A DNA stretch of 64,000 nt from Nitrospira sp. (GTDB taxonomy: Bacteria > Nitrospirota > Nitrospiria > Nitrospirales > Nitrospiraceae), in the NCBI GenBank assembly GCA_030692565.1, contig JAUYAO010000057.1:62001-126000 (forward strand), written 5' to 3'. The position numbers and the translations under genes were made by a program. This document shows positions 1-11,652 of this stretch, in pieces. Under the pieces are notes generated by a model. That model saw only the letters and a list, made by a program, of their open reading frames with translations, was not told the DNA's origin and searched no databases. Numbering within the stretch: position 1 is the first letter of the stretch; every line of letters begins with the position of its first letter.

Positions 1-633
<633 letters not shown>

Positions 634-659
634 CACCCGTCACGAGGAGCGAGCCCTGC

Positions 660-2204
660 ATGCCCACATCACAATCACGCATTGAGATCAGTCCGGCTCA
701 GGAGACCCTGCCTCCCGTCGAGCCGACGACACTCGTCATCTTCGGAGGATCGGGCGATCTCGCCAAACGCCGATTGATCCCGGCGCTCTACAATCTGCTC
801 CTCGACGGGCTCATGCCGTCGAACTTTGTCGTGCTCGGACTCGGCCGCAAGTCGATGAGCGACGAAGAGTTTCGCGCGACCGTGCGCGACGGTGTGGTGA
901 AACACTCCCGCCAGGCGCTCATCGAAGATACGTGGGCCGCCTTTGCCAGCCATCTCTTTTACATGGCCGGTGAAAACGACGACCCGAATACCTATGTCCG
1001 GTTGAAAGCCCGCGCCGAAGAACTCGAGCGCGTGTTTCAGTTGCCGGGCAACCGCATTTTCTACCTCAGTATCCCGCCGAGTTCATTTACCCCAGTATGC
1101 GAAGGGCTCTCTAGTTCCGGGGTGGCCATCAAAGCCAACGGACAAGCCCCCTATGCCCGCATCATTGTCGAGAAGCCGGTCGGACGCGATTTGAAATCGG
1201 CCCAGGAAATCAATGCCGTCACCGGTCGGGTGTTCGACGAATCGCAGATCTTCCGAATCGATCACTATTTGGGCAAAGAAACCGTTCAGAATCTGATGGT
1301 CGTGCGATTTGCGAACAGCATCTTCGAACCGATCTGGAACCACCAGCACATCGACCACGTCCAGATCACGGTGAGCGAGGCCGAAGGCGTCGGAACCAGG
1401 GCCAGCTACTACGAGGAAGCCGGCGCATTGCGCGACATGGTCCAGAACCACATACTCCAACTGCTCTGCCTGGTGGCGATGGAGCCGCCCTACTCGCTCG
1501 ACCCGGATGTGGTCCGCAACGCTAAGATGGAGGTGCTCCGCTGCCTGCGCCCGATCACCGGCAAAGATGTCGAGACATTTACGGCGCGCGCGCAATACAC
1601 CGAAGGGACCGCCCACGGCGAAGCAGTGCCGGGCTATCGTCGGGAGAAAGGCGTGAACCCTACCTCGACCACGGAAACCTATGTGGCGGTGAAATGTTTC
1701 GTCGAAAACTGGCGCTGGTCCGGCGTGCCGTTTTACTTGCGCACCGGGAAAGCCCTACCGCTCCGCGCGAGTGAAGTGGCGGTGCAGTTCAAAGACATCC
1801 CTCAGATTCTCTTCAACGCCAACGGACTATCACCACAGGCACCGAATGTGCTGACCTTGCGCATCCAGCCGGAAGAAGGCCTGTCGCTCCGCATCGTCTC
1901 ACGCGTTCCTGGGACGAGAGCGCAAACCCACCCCGTCGAAATGAATTTCAAATATGGAGAAGTGTTCGGCAGACCGTCACCTGAGGCTTATGAACGGCTG
2001 CTCTTGGACGTGATGGCCGGTGACGCCTCACGCTTCATGCGCCGCGACGCCGTGGAAGCTTCCTGGGCCTGGATCACTCAGATCCTCGAAGGGTGGCAAC
2101 AGTCCGGCCAGCGCTGGCTCCCCGAGTACCAAGCCGGCACCTGGGGACCGGTCGAAGCCGACCGCCTCATCCAGAACGATGGCCGCTCCTGGCGGACGCT
2201 CTAG
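660..2204 (+). CDS. zwf: glucose-6-phosphate 1-dehydrogenase
   Basis: A full-length 514-residue glucose-6-phosphate dehydrogenase, the usual length for the family, which makes 6-phosphogluconolactone and NADPH. The N-terminal nucleotide-binding motif FGGSGDLAKRRL lies near residues 28-39, and the active-site signature RIDHYLGKE, with the catalytic His, lies near residue 200. The ATG at 660 follows a GAGGAG ribosome site at 644-649. It sits directly behind gnd in the same direction. A 6-phosphogluconolactonase gene is not seen here and may lie outside the window. The 3' end converges on the thioredoxin-like gene with only 7 bases between the stop codons. Confidence 0.97.
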   Translation: MPTSQSRIEISPAQETLPPVEPTTLVIFGGSGDLAKRRLIPALYNLLLDGLMPSNFVVLGLGRKSMSDEEFRATVRDGVVKHSRQALIEDTWAAFASHLFYMAGENDDPNTYVRLKARAEELERVFQLPGNRIFYLSIPPSSFTPVCEGLSSSGVAIKANGQAPYARIIVEKPVGRDLKSAQEINAVTGRVFDESQIFRIDHYLGKETVQNLMVVRFANSIFEPIWNHQHIDHVQITVSEAEGVGTRASYYEEAGALRDMVQNHILQLLCLVAMEPPYSLDPDVVRNAKMEVLRCLRPITGKDVETFTARAQYTEGTAHGEAVPGYRREKGVNPTSTTETYVAVKCFVENWRWSGVPFYLRTGKALPLRASEVAVQFKDIPQILFNANGLSPQAPNVLTLRIQPEEGLSLRIVSRVPGTRAQTHPVEMNFKYGEVFGRPSPEAYERLLLDVMAGDASRFMRRDAVEASWAWITQILEGWQQSGQRWLPEYQAGTWGPVEADRLIQNDGRSWRTL

Positions 2205-2211
2205 ACCCTTC

Positions 2212-2535
2212 TCAACCGATCTGAAGCTGCCGCAGGATTTCCTCTTTCTTCCCCAGCCCACCAATAAATCGTTCAAATAAGCCGCGGCGATAGAGAGCGA
2301 GGGCCGGAAGCGAGGACACTTCTAATTCGGCCGGGATCTGAAAATTCTCGTCGACATTCATAGTCAGAACCAGGACCTTCTCTCCAAGTTCACCCTGCAG
2401 CTGTTCCAGTTCCTTCATTAACACTTTGCAATGGCCGCAGCCCGGCTTCCAGAACTCGACGAGTACCGGAACCATGGCGCGTTCGACCACCCGATCGAAA
2501 TCCGCGTCGGTCACCGGTTGGAGGGGTGAGGGCAT
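2212..2535 (-). CDS. thioredoxin-like protein with CGHC active site
   Basis: A 107-residue single thioredoxin domain with no visible signal peptide, so probably cytoplasmic. The redox motif is Cys33-Gly-His-Cys36 after FWKPG, instead of the WCGPC of housekeeping thioredoxin; CGHC is the dithiol seen in protein disulfide isomerases. The cis-proline region (SSLPALALY) and the C-terminal GGLGKKEE helix are conserved. This suggests a less reducing thiol-disulfide oxidoreductase, although its partner is not known. It lies 5 bases downstream of the SGNH hydrolase on the same strand, so both may share a transcript. Confidence 0.85.
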   Translation of the reverse strand: MPSPLQPVTDADFDRVVERAMVPVLVEFWKPGCGHCKVLMKELEQLQGELGEKVLVLTMNVDENFQIPAELEVSSLPALALYRRGLFERFIGGLGKKEEILRQLQIG

Positions 2536-2540
2536 TGGAG

Positions 2541-3182
2541 CTACGAGGACTTTGACAAGGCAGGTTGGAGGACTTGCTGATACACCAGGTCAGCAAAAAG
2601 GCGATAGCCGGCGGTGGTGAGGTGCAATCCGTCGTTAGAATATTCACGGGCTAACAGATTCGTCTCAGGCTCAGCTGTGGCGGTGAAGAGATCGATGGCC
2701 GAGAGATTCTTCGTTCGACCATAGTCGAGAATCAAATGATTCAGCTCGTACCGCCGCTCTAAATGACCGGCGACCCAGTCCATTCCTTCACGACTGTTCC
2801 CTGCATCCTCGACTCGCAAAGACGGCACCGTTACGGGCACCGGCACTCCTCCGGCAGCCAGGGTCTGCTCGTACATCTTCACTAGATTGCGCATGATTTC
2901 ATGCGTCGGTCCGTTCCACCCTAAATCGTTGGTTCCGCCCAGGATCACGACATAGTGAGGCGCGTGCGCCAGCACATCCTTCCGGAATCGCATGACCATT
3001 TCCCCCGTGAGTTCGCCGCAGATCCCGCTGATAGAAACCTGCCCGGCCGATCCGAGTCTCTCTTGTAGTGATTCTCCATAGGGCGTGGAGCCGCCTTGAG
3101 GGTGTTCTCTTGTGGGAGATTGGAACCCCGCGGTCAGGCTGTCACCGAAGCAGATGATCCGAACAGGCGGCATTGAGGTCAT
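2541..3182 (-). CDS. SGNH/GDSL-family hydrolase
   Basis: An esterase/lipase-like hydrolase of the SGNH superfamily, about 213 residues from the chosen ATG at 3182. Block I is CFGDSLTAG with the nucleophilic Ser, block III is GGTNDLGW with the oxyanion Asn, and block V is DGLHLTTAG with the Asp-x-x-His pair. There is no signal peptide in this reading, so a cytoplasmic enzyme acting on acyl esters is likely; the natural substrate cannot be inferred. An upstream in-frame start at 3236 would add 18 residues not expected in the family, and an alternative ATG exists at 3173. No good ribosome site discriminates between them. Confidence 0.85.
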   Translation of the reverse strand: MTSMPPVRIICFGDSLTAGFQSPTREHPQGGSTPYGESLQERLGSAGQVSISGICGELTGEMVMRFRKDVLAHAPHYVVILGGTNDLGWNGPTHEIMRNLVKMYEQTLAAGGVPVPVTVPSLRVEDAGNSREGMDWVAGHLERRYELNHLILDYGRTKNLSAIDLFTATAEPETNLLAREYSNDGLHLTTAGYRLFADLVYQQVLQPALSKSS

Positions 3183-3312
3183 AGTGGAGCGATTGTACTG
3201 ACCGCCTACAGGTCTGACAAGCCATGGCACTCGCACAATCCTTCGTGAGTTCAGCTAGTCGAGAATACTGATTTCCTTGACGAATTTTCGACCTCCCGAT
3301 AGGTGTATCACT

Positions 3313-5178
3313 ATGTCTGATCTCAAGGCCGCACAAGAGATGATGGCAGCCGCGGTCGCGGCTAAGGGAACGGAAGATCCTGAGGTCGCCTCGGTCAAGC
3401 GCGTCTTAAAGCTTCTCGATAAGACCGCCAAATCCAATCGCACCTACGGAGCCACCAATCCGGTAGCGCTGAAATTTTCCCAGCAGCTCTTCGAAGAGCT
3501 GTCCAGTCATCTTGGCACCTACGCCAAACTTACCTTTCTCGTCACCCGTTCGGAGTTGCTCTGCAAAGACGAGGTCGTCTACCAGGCCGAAAAAGAGGGG
3601 GGCAGCGAGAATCTCGCCTTCAAACTCTACGCCGACGGTATCCGCGAACTCGTGCTCCATCAAGGGTTGACGCAGGAAGACCTGTCATTCTTTCTCGATG
3701 CCCTCTGGGCAAGCCAGGACAAAGAGAACGACGACGACATTGTCACCCGCCTCTGGCAAAAGAACCTGGCCGCTCTGACGCTGGTCACGGCGGAAGAAAT
3801 CGCAAAAGCGTCAGGAGGATCGGACGCCTTCCTGAAGCTCGACACCGGGATGTCCTCATCGGACAGCACGCTCCGCGAGTTGCTTGACCGCGAACGCTCA
3901 AGAAAATCGCAGAGCACCGGAACCGGAATTGGAATCGGAACGGGAACCGGAATTGGCACCACTGATGGAAGCGCGGCTACCGGCGAACGACCGGGATCGG
4001 GAGAAGGCAGCCGTCAAGCCACGCGGTTTCAATCCGGACTGGTGGGATACGAAGTGACGGAGGAAGAGCTTGCCGCGCTCGCGAAAGAAATCGAAGAAGA
4101 GAGCCAGCAGGACAGTACGACGTACATTCTCGACGTGCTCACCGCGATTCTGGCGTCGGAACAATCTCCGGCCCTGCTGACCAAACTCTTCTCCCTGTGG
4201 GGCCACGTCATCACGGCGCTCTTTCAAGCGGGGAAATGGGCCGTGCTTGAGTCCGTCCTCAGCATCCTCCACGAAACCGAGGCAGTCCGTCCGGATATCG
4301 CCGAAGCCCATAAGCAACAGCTGGCCACCCTTCTGACCGGCCTGGGCAAACCGGAACACGTCAAGGCCATCGAGTCGTACCTGAATCGGACGCCGAACCC
4401 CAACACCGAAGGACTCTCGACCGTGCTCCTTCTGATGGGCTCTGACGCCGTATCCCTCCTCTGCTCACTGATGGCCAATCTTGAACACGCCGCCCATCAG
4501 GCGATTGTGGCAGAAACGCTCCACGCCTTAGCCCAAGACCACCCTGAACCGTTGATTCGAGGCCTCACCGATCGACGACCGGTCTATGTCAGAAATCTTC
4601 TGGCCATCGTCGCCAAGTGGAGCAATCCGATATTCACCGAAGCGGTTGAAAAACTCGTGCGGTATCCGGATGCGCAGGTCCGCAAGGAAGCGGTCCGGGT
4701 ATTCGGTCTGCTCAGGCCTAACGGCAACGGCGCCAGACTCATCCTCTGCCTGTCCGATGCCGAGGATACTGTTCGTATCGCCGCATTGAAGTTGTTGGCC
4801 ACCGGACAATACACCGCTCCGTTTCCTCAGTGGACCCCGATCCTCTCCGACGACACATTTCTGGAACGCCCGTTGAGCGAAAAGCGCGGACTGTATCAAG
4901 CGATCCGCGCCACCTGCGGAGATGAAGCCATTCCCTATTGGCAGGGTCTCTTCACCGAATGGGCCTGGACCAACAGGAAGAAGAAAGAGGAATGTGCCGT
5001 GCTGGCCGCCGAAGCCCTCGGAAAACTGGCCACCCCCGCCGCAATCGCCACCTTAGAACTCGGAAAGAAAAAAGGAAGCGCCGCGGTTCGCCAGGCCTGC
5101 ACCATGGCGATCTCGCAACTGCATAAGCAGTCCAAGGCAAGCACGCCTCAACCCACGTTACATGAGGACGCCCCGTGA
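3313..5178 (+). CDS. HEAT-repeat protein partnered with HD-GYP protein
   Basis: A 621-residue protein of unknown role. Residues about 15-170 form an alpha-rich module that resembles the N-terminus of the next gene product. Residues about 205-240 are a low-complexity Gly/Thr/Ile linker coded by short tandem repeats (3919-3960). The C-terminal half is a series of helical HEAT-like repeats (for example VRKEAVRVFGLLRPNG and VRIAALKLLATG), a typical protein-binding scaffold. The start ATG at 3313 is preferred to 3277 because homology to the downstream protein begins after it. Its stop overlaps the start of the HD-GYP gene by 4 bases (GTGA), implying coupled translation and a joint complex. Function is inferred only from context. 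Confidence 0.8.
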   Translation: MSDLKAAQEMMAAAVAAKGTEDPEVASVKRVLKLLDKTAKSNRTYGATNPVALKFSQQLFEELSSHLGTYAKLTFLVTRSELLCKDEVVYQAEKEGGSENLAFKLYADGIRELVLHQGLTQEDLSFFLDALWASQDKENDDDIVTRLWQKNLAALTLVTAEEIAKASGGSDAFLKLDTGMSSSDSTLRELLDRERSRKSQSTGTGIGIGTGTGIGTTDGSAATGERPGSGEGSRQATRFQSGLVGYEVTEEELAALAKEIEEESQQDSTTYILDVLTAILASEQSPALLTKLFSLWGHVITALFQAGKWAVLESVLSILHETEAVRPDIAEAHKQQLATLLTGLGKPEHVKAIESYLNRTPNPNTEGLSTVLLLMGSDAVSLLCSLMANLEHAAHQAIVAETLHALAQDHPEPLIRGLTDRRPVYVRNLLAIVAKWSNPIFTEAVEKLVRYPDAQVRKEAVRVFGLLRPNGNGARLILCLSDAEDTVRIAALKLLATGQYTAPFPQWTPILSDDTFLERPLSEKRGLYQAIRATCGDEAIPYWQGLFTEWAWTNRKKKEECAVLAAEALGKLATPAAIATLELGKKKGSAAVRQACTMAISQLHKQSKASTPQPTLHEDAP

Positions 5179-6749
5179 GTGACTTCAAGCTCGTTCAGCC
5201 AGCCGCTAAAAACGACCAGACGCAGCCGCTGCTGACCCACGAGAAATCCCTGTCGCAAAAAATCGGCCACGGATCCGAGGCCGGCGACATCCTCGATCAG
5301 CAACTCGTCATGCTGGGCTTCCAGCTGATTACCCAACTCAACACACTCATCAAGACCTCAAAGATTCATGGCCGGACGAACGCCGCGCTGGACAAGCCGG
5401 TTGAGACCATGCTCACGCTGATTCAAACGCTGGCCCACGATCAGCCGGTGACCTTACGACTGCAAAACGACTTTCTGTTCCTCGGCGAAAGTCACCTGAA
5501 GGTCAATGCCCAACAGATGGCCGTCATCGGCAGCATCATCGATTCACTGAACAAGTGGAAAATTGGCGGCCTGACATTTGGTTCCGCCGTGACATCGAAG
5601 GACCTTCGGGAATTCGCCTATCTCTTCGTCAGTCTGGATCCCGCCACAAAATCCGTGGACGACTTCCGGCAAGAGCTGAAAGCGCGCGAAGTCAATGGCA
5701 TCGACTTGGAAGATCCTCGCGAGTTGGAGCTCCACGAGGACTTGAATACCGGATCCGGTTCGGGGAAGCCTGGTGAAACAACCACGGACCCGAAAGTCCA
5801 ACACAAAATCCAGTCCAAGAATGCCTATGCCAAAGCCGCCAGCGCCGTCGGAGGGCTCGAGAAGTCTGTGCGGGATGGCGGCACGGTCAATTTCAAGCAG
5901 GCGAAGCGAGCCATCCAGAACATCGTGGATTTGATGATGCAGGACGAGGCCACCCTCTTGGGATTGACCACCCTGCGATGCCACGATCAATACACGCACA
6001 ACCACTCGGTCAACGTCTCCTTGCTCTCGATTGCCTTGGCCAACCGTACCGGCTATCCCAAGGTTGCGCTGGCGGATCTCGGATTGGCTGCGCTGTTTCA
6101 CGACATGGGCAAATCGACGATTCCCCTTGAAGTGCTGAATAAGCCCGGCGAGTTTTCCGACGAAGAATGGGTCGCGATGCGGAATCATCCGACCGAAGGC
6201 GTACTGAGCCTCGCGGAGTTGCGTGGAATTACCAATCTTCCCGCCCGCATGGCCGCCGCCTCATTCGAGCATCACATGAATCTCGATTACTCCGGCTATC
6301 CTAAGTTGAAGACGCCCTGGAAACTGTCGCTCACCGGTCGCATCCTGATGATTGCCGACTGTTACGACGCCATGACCTCCTCACGCGTGTACCGGCGCGA
6401 ACCGATGTCGCCCTCCAAGGTGCTGAACATCATGTTCGGCAAGTCGGGGAAAAGTTTTGACGCAACGCTCTTGAAGCTATTCGTCAACTGCGTCGGCATC
6501 GTCCCCATCGGCAGCCTCGTCATGCTGAATACCGACGAGCTGGCCGTCGTCCTCAAACCCGCGGTCGAGCGAGCCGATGCCGAACGACCGCTGGTGAAAG
6601 TCATTGCCGATCCCGAAGGGAACCTGATGGATAGCGGCCCGGAACTGGACCTCACCGGCAAAGATGCATCCGGCGACTATCGTCACAGCATCGTGCGACT
6701 CATCGACAATACGGAGCATCAATTCGACACCAGTCGCTATTTCGTCTAG
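5175..6749 (+). CDS. HD-GYP domain phosphodiesterase-like protein
   Basis: A 524-residue cytoplasmic protein with a GTG start overlapping the previous stop. Residues about 20-190 resemble the N-terminal module of the upstream HEAT protein, and about 255-450 form an HD-GYP domain. The metal-binding HD motif is FHDMGKS (near residue 308) and the GYP signature is EHHMNLDYSGYP (near 374), followed by MIADCYDAMTS. HD-GYP proteins usually hydrolyse cyclic di-GMP to GMP, so it may lower this second messenger. No receiver, PAS or membrane segment is visible, so input probably comes through the shared N-terminal module or the HEAT partner. Confidence 0.88.
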   Translation: MSDFKLVQPAAKNDQTQPLLTHEKSLSQKIGHGSEAGDILDQQLVMLGFQLITQLNTLIKTSKIHGRTNAALDKPVETMLTLIQTLAHDQPVTLRLQNDFLFLGESHLKVNAQQMAVIGSIIDSLNKWKIGGLTFGSAVTSKDLREFAYLFVSLDPATKSVDDFRQELKAREVNGIDLEDPRELELHEDLNTGSGSGKPGETTTDPKVQHKIQSKNAYAKAASAVGGLEKSVRDGGTVNFKQAKRAIQNIVDLMMQDEATLLGLTTLRCHDQYTHNHSVNVSLLSIALANRTGYPKVALADLGLAALFHDMGKSTIPLEVLNKPGEFSDEEWVAMRNHPTEGVLSLAELRGITNLPARMAAASFEHHMNLDYSGYPKLKTPWKLSLTGRILMIADCYDAMTSSRVYRREPMSPSKVLNIMFGKSGKSFDATLLKLFVNCVGIVPIGSLVMLNTDELAVVLKPAVERADAERPLVKVIADPEGNLMDSGPELDLTGKDASGDYRHSIVRLIDNTEHQFDTSRYFV

Positions 6750-6764
6750 CCCCTTCGCACTGCC

Positions 6765-6793
6765 TTGACAGGCTCTCATCGCCTCGTTATTCT
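6765..6793 (+). promoter_or_regulatory. sigma-70-type promoter of ompH-like gene
   Basis: TTGACA at 6765-6770 and TATTCT at 6788-6793 are separated by exactly 17 bases. The predicted transcript begins near 6800, 46 bases before the ompH-like ATG at 6846. This argues against a longer reading of the gene starting at 6765. Confidence 0.7.
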
Positions 6794-6845
6794 GACCGAC
6801 GCTTACCCGCACATCCGTGTCATGCTTAGCCTAAGGAGTGTTCAT

Positions 6846-7397
6846 ATGCGCATCCCCGTCGTACAGACGATTATCGTTACCGCCCTCTTCTCTCTGCTGC
6901 TGGGACCGCTCTCGACGGCCGTGCAGGCGGCTGACGCCTTCAAGATGGGAGTCGTTGACCCGCAGACGGTCCTTGAGAAATCCAAAGCCGGCAAGAAAGC
7001 GCTTGAAGGGCTCAAGGAATACGTCACCACGAGACAGAAACTGCTCTCCCGGGACGAAGAAGAACTGCGGAATTATGAAAAACAGCTCAAAGAGCAACTC
7101 GCCAAGTTGGGCGAGGCCGAGAAGAAAGACAAAGAAGCGCAGTTCCGGACAAGAATCCAGGACTACCAAAAGCGCGCGCAGGAATTCAATCAGGAGCTTC
7201 AGGGCAAGCAGAAAGAACTCGTCGACGACTACATGAAGCGCATCGGCTCAGCCACACAAACAGTGGCCGAGAAGGGCGGCTTCTCGATTGTGGTCGACCG
7301 CGGAAGCGAACAGACCGTGAAAATCGTGATCTACAGCAAAGACACCGTCGATCTCACCGAACAAGTGATTAAAGAGTTCGATCGCGTAAACAAGTAG
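6846..7397 (+). CDS. OmpH/Skp-family periplasmic chaperone
   Basis: A 183-residue member of the OmpH/Skp family. Skp proteins hold unfolded outer-membrane proteins in the periplasm during delivery to the BAM complex. Residues 1-27 are a signal peptide ending AVQAA; then comes the conserved FKMGVVDPQTVLEKSKAGKK start and a long charged coiled coil (about residues 55-130), ending in a short beta region. The ATG at 6846 has an AAGGAG ribosome site at 6833-6838 and its own promoter. Unlike in many bacteria, bamA and lpxD are not adjacent, so it is transcribed alone and is probably an extra copy. Confidence 0.9.
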   Translation: MRIPVVQTIIVTALFSLLLGPLSTAVQAADAFKMGVVDPQTVLEKSKAGKKALEGLKEYVTTRQKLLSRDEEELRNYEKQLKEQLAKLGEAEKKDKEAQFRTRIQDYQKRAQEFNQELQGKQKELVDDYMKRIGSATQTVAEKGGFSIVVDRGSEQTVKIVIYSKDTVDLTEQVIKEFDRVNK

Positions 7398-7407
7398 CGT
7401 TCTCGGG

Positions 7408-7784
7408 CTAGGCCGGCTGCCCTCCTTCGAGTGGACAGCCGGCCTCTCTCCAGGCCTTGATTCCCCCATCCATCGATACCACGCTCGTATAGCCCATCTG
7501 TTGCAGAGCGTCCGCCGCCAGTACCGAACGGAAGCCGCCGCCGCAATACAAGACAATCGCCGCCTGCTTCTCCGGAATCATCGTTTCGATATCACGCTCG
7601 ATAATTCCCTTACCCAAGTGGGAAGCCCCTTTGGCATGATCCGCCGCAAACTCATGGTCTTCCCGTACATCGATAAAGTGAAACTGCTCGCCGCGAGCGA
7701 TGCGGCGCTGTACATCCGCCACCGTACATTCCGTGACGCGCGCCCTGGCTTGGTCCACTAGCTTCAGAAACCCGGGATTGTGCT

Positions 7785-7788
<4 letters not shown>
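7408..7788 (-). CDS. single-domain rhodanese-like sulfurtransferase
   Basis: A 126-residue single rhodanese domain. The active-site loop is LYCGGGFRS with Cys82, the residue that carries persulfide sulfur in this family. The flanking blocks FIDVREDHEF and SMDGGIKAWREAGCPLEGG are conserved. It has no export signal and probably moves sulfur in the cytoplasm, acceptor unknown. The start ATG overlaps the stop of the radical SAM gene by 4 bases (7785-7788), so the two are translationally coupled. The pairing may mean the sulfurtransferase serves the Fe-S enzyme, which is an inference. Confidence 0.92.
7410..7445. terminator. hairpin at convergent gene ends
   Basis: A perfect 10-bp stem, AGGCCGGCTG at 7410-7419 with its complement at 7436-7445, sits between the convergent ompH-like and rhodanese genes and overlaps the rhodanese 3' end. 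There is no clear T tract, so it may act as a bidirectional attenuating hairpin rather than a classical terminator. Confidence 0.5.
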
Positions 7789-10240
<2,452 letters not shown>

Positions 10241-10263
10241 TGCGACATATCTTCCTACGGCTC

Positions 10264-10353
10264 GGAGGGGTGACGGAGCGGCCGAACGTGCCAGTCTTGA
10301 AAACTGGAGATGGGGCAACCTATCCGCGAGTTCAAATCTCGCCCCCTCCGCCA
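10264..10353 (+). tRNA. tRNA-Ser (anticodon UGA)
   Basis: A 90-base class II tRNA with encoded CCA. The acceptor stem GGAGGGG (10264-10270) pairs with CCCCTCC (10343-10349), followed by G73 and CCA. The anticodon loop CTTGAAA gives UGA, a long variable arm follows, and the T arm is GCGAG-TTCAAAT-CTCGC. It lies 23 bases after serS. Confidence 0.97.
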
Positions 10354-10681
10354 TATACCCATCGGACAGTCACAACCTCCCCATCTCGCCTCCATTCACA
10401 TCTCCATTGCATCCACTCACTCAGCGCCACATGGCAACACTCGACCCGATCACAATCAAATCCATATCATTAATATTTCAATCGCAAACTATTGATATAG
10501 CTATGCATTAGATAATCTGAAGCGCCGAATATGAACCGCAGAGCTCTAGCCCACCTCCCTCTTTCGGTTGGTGCACTCCTACCTCTACGGTATTTCCAGC
10601 CCGCACGGCCTCGCCTATCCTGACACCACCTGCGCATAGCGGATATGACATCAGGAATAGCCCGGGACAAGGAGGGAGCAA
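10354..10681. other. intergenic region, no gene seen
   Basis: This stretch holds an AT-rich patch (about 10450-10520) compared with its surroundings. I see no convincing coding frame, and no -35/-10 pair with normal spacing. Confidence 0.4.
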
Positions 10682-10882
10682 ATGCAAAAACAAGTTGGCA
10701 AGATCGGAGCCATTCGCAGAGAGATCCGAGGGAAAGCCTGCACTTCCTGCGGCGGACACATCTACCAAATAGTCCTTCGCTCGTCGCTTACCCCGGAAGC
10801 CGCGACACTGTTTGCGCGATGCACCCATTGCCACCACCCCAGAGGCATCGATAAAGATTTCGGAAAAGTGCTTTGGATGTAG
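10682..10882 (+). CDS. small zinc-ribbon-like protein
   Basis: A 66-residue protein with two knuckles, CTSCGG near residues 20-25 and CTHCHH near 48-53, a spacing suited to one structural zinc. The family is not recognised. A strong ribosome site AAGGAGGG precedes the ATG, which supports real translation. A similarly built protein is encoded at 23013-23270. Possible roles include nucleic-acid or protein binding, but nothing in the neighbourhood (two tRNA-Ser genes and a hypothetical gene) settles it. Confidence 0.65.
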   Translation: MQKQVGKIGAIRREIRGKACTSCGGHIYQIVLRSSLTPEAATLFARCTHCHHPRGIDKDFGKVLWM

Positions 10883-10926
10883 CGGGTCGCCCTCAACACA
10901 GCATACGCACCACTGGAGACAGATCC

Positions 10927-11256
10927 ATGCCTTTGACACGATGGACTCACTATCGGCAAACACGCGCTCAAAAGAAGAAAGCCCTGCACCTGCTCGCGCT
11001 GAGCGGAGTGATTCGGCCAAGCACCATCGAACTTCGCTACACCGCCCCTCTCTCCCATATCTCAGCGGAGCCTTTGTGTGAGGAGCAGACACCCCTCGCT
11101 CAGGATGCATCCGCACCTGCCATCTCCACGCTCCCCATGCACTCAGCCGAGACAACTCACCTGGCACAACACCTTTACTCGACAGCCTTCATGCTTCTAG
11201 CCAAGTCCAGACGTCACATCCAAAGCCTTCAATGGGACACCAGGAACGCCGCATGA
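10927..11256 (+). CDS. hypothetical protein
   Basis: A 109-residue basic protein with no recognised domain; the N-terminus (PLTRWTHYRQTRAQKKKAL) is rich in Arg, Lys and aromatic residues. The ATG at 10927 has a weak GGAG site about 10 bases upstream. It lies 44 bases after the zinc-ribbon gene in the same direction, so the two may be co-transcribed. A long antisense frame (10508-11167) overlaps it, so the coding assignment is provisional. Confidence 0.4.
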   Translation: MPLTRWTHYRQTRAQKKKALHLLALSGVIRPSTIELRYTAPLSHISAEPLCEEQTPLAQDASAPAISTLPMHSAETTHLAQHLYSTAFMLLAKSRRHIQSLQWDTRNAA

Positions 11257-11295
11257 CCCGGCCAAACTTTTAACCAGACGGCCAAGACCTTTCAC

Positions 11296-11325
11296 TTGTA
11301 CCTCTTGCACCGGCTGAGGTAATAT
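11296..11325 (+). promoter_or_regulatory. possible promoter of tRNA-Ser(GCU)
   Basis: TTGTAC (11296-11301) and TAATAT (11320-11325) are 18 bases apart and end 75 bases before the tRNA. The match to consensus is modest. Confidence 0.35.
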
Positions 11326-11400
11326 CAGCCCGCTCGTGAGCGACGTAACCGCGCTGACGACTCTGCCCGCCTGCGGACAGACCCCTATGCAACTGGTCGT

Positions 11401-11493
11401 GGAGAGGTGGCCGAGTGGCCGAAGGCAACGGTTTGCTAAACCGTCGTAGGGAGAATATCCTTACCGAGGGTTCAAATCCCTCCCTCTCCGCCA
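11401..11493 (+). tRNA. tRNA-Ser (anticodon GCU)
   Basis: A 93-base class II tRNA with encoded CCA. The acceptor GGAGAGG (11401-11407) pairs with CCTCTCC (11483-11489). The anticodon loop TTGCTAA gives GCU, reading AGC/AGU serine codons. A long variable arm precedes the GAGGG-TTCAAAT-CCCTC T arm. Confidence 0.97.
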
Positions 11494-11576
11494 TCCAGCG
11501 CCCCAGCCATAAGTCCTAACCCATCAGCCGGCTGGCTCCAATCATCCCTGCAGCTCCCCCATTCAATTCTTTCCTG

Positions 11577-11605
11577 TTGTGCGAAGCACCTTCATATCGT
11601 AAGGT
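11577..11605 (+). promoter_or_regulatory. possible promoter of FKBP gene
   Basis: TTGTGC (11577-11582) and TAAGGT (11600-11605) have a 17-base spacer and lie 47 bases before the ATG at 11653. Confidence 0.4.
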
Positions 11606-11652
11606 AAGATTCGTCGACCGTTCCCACCGCCACCATCAAGAAAGGATGACTC

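Noticed and set aside
10508..11167. 219-codon minus-strand frame between the tRNA-Ser genes
   Set aside because: No ribosome site or domain, and it conflicts with the zinc-ribbon gene, which has a strong ribosome site. The choice here is less certain than for the other antisense frames.
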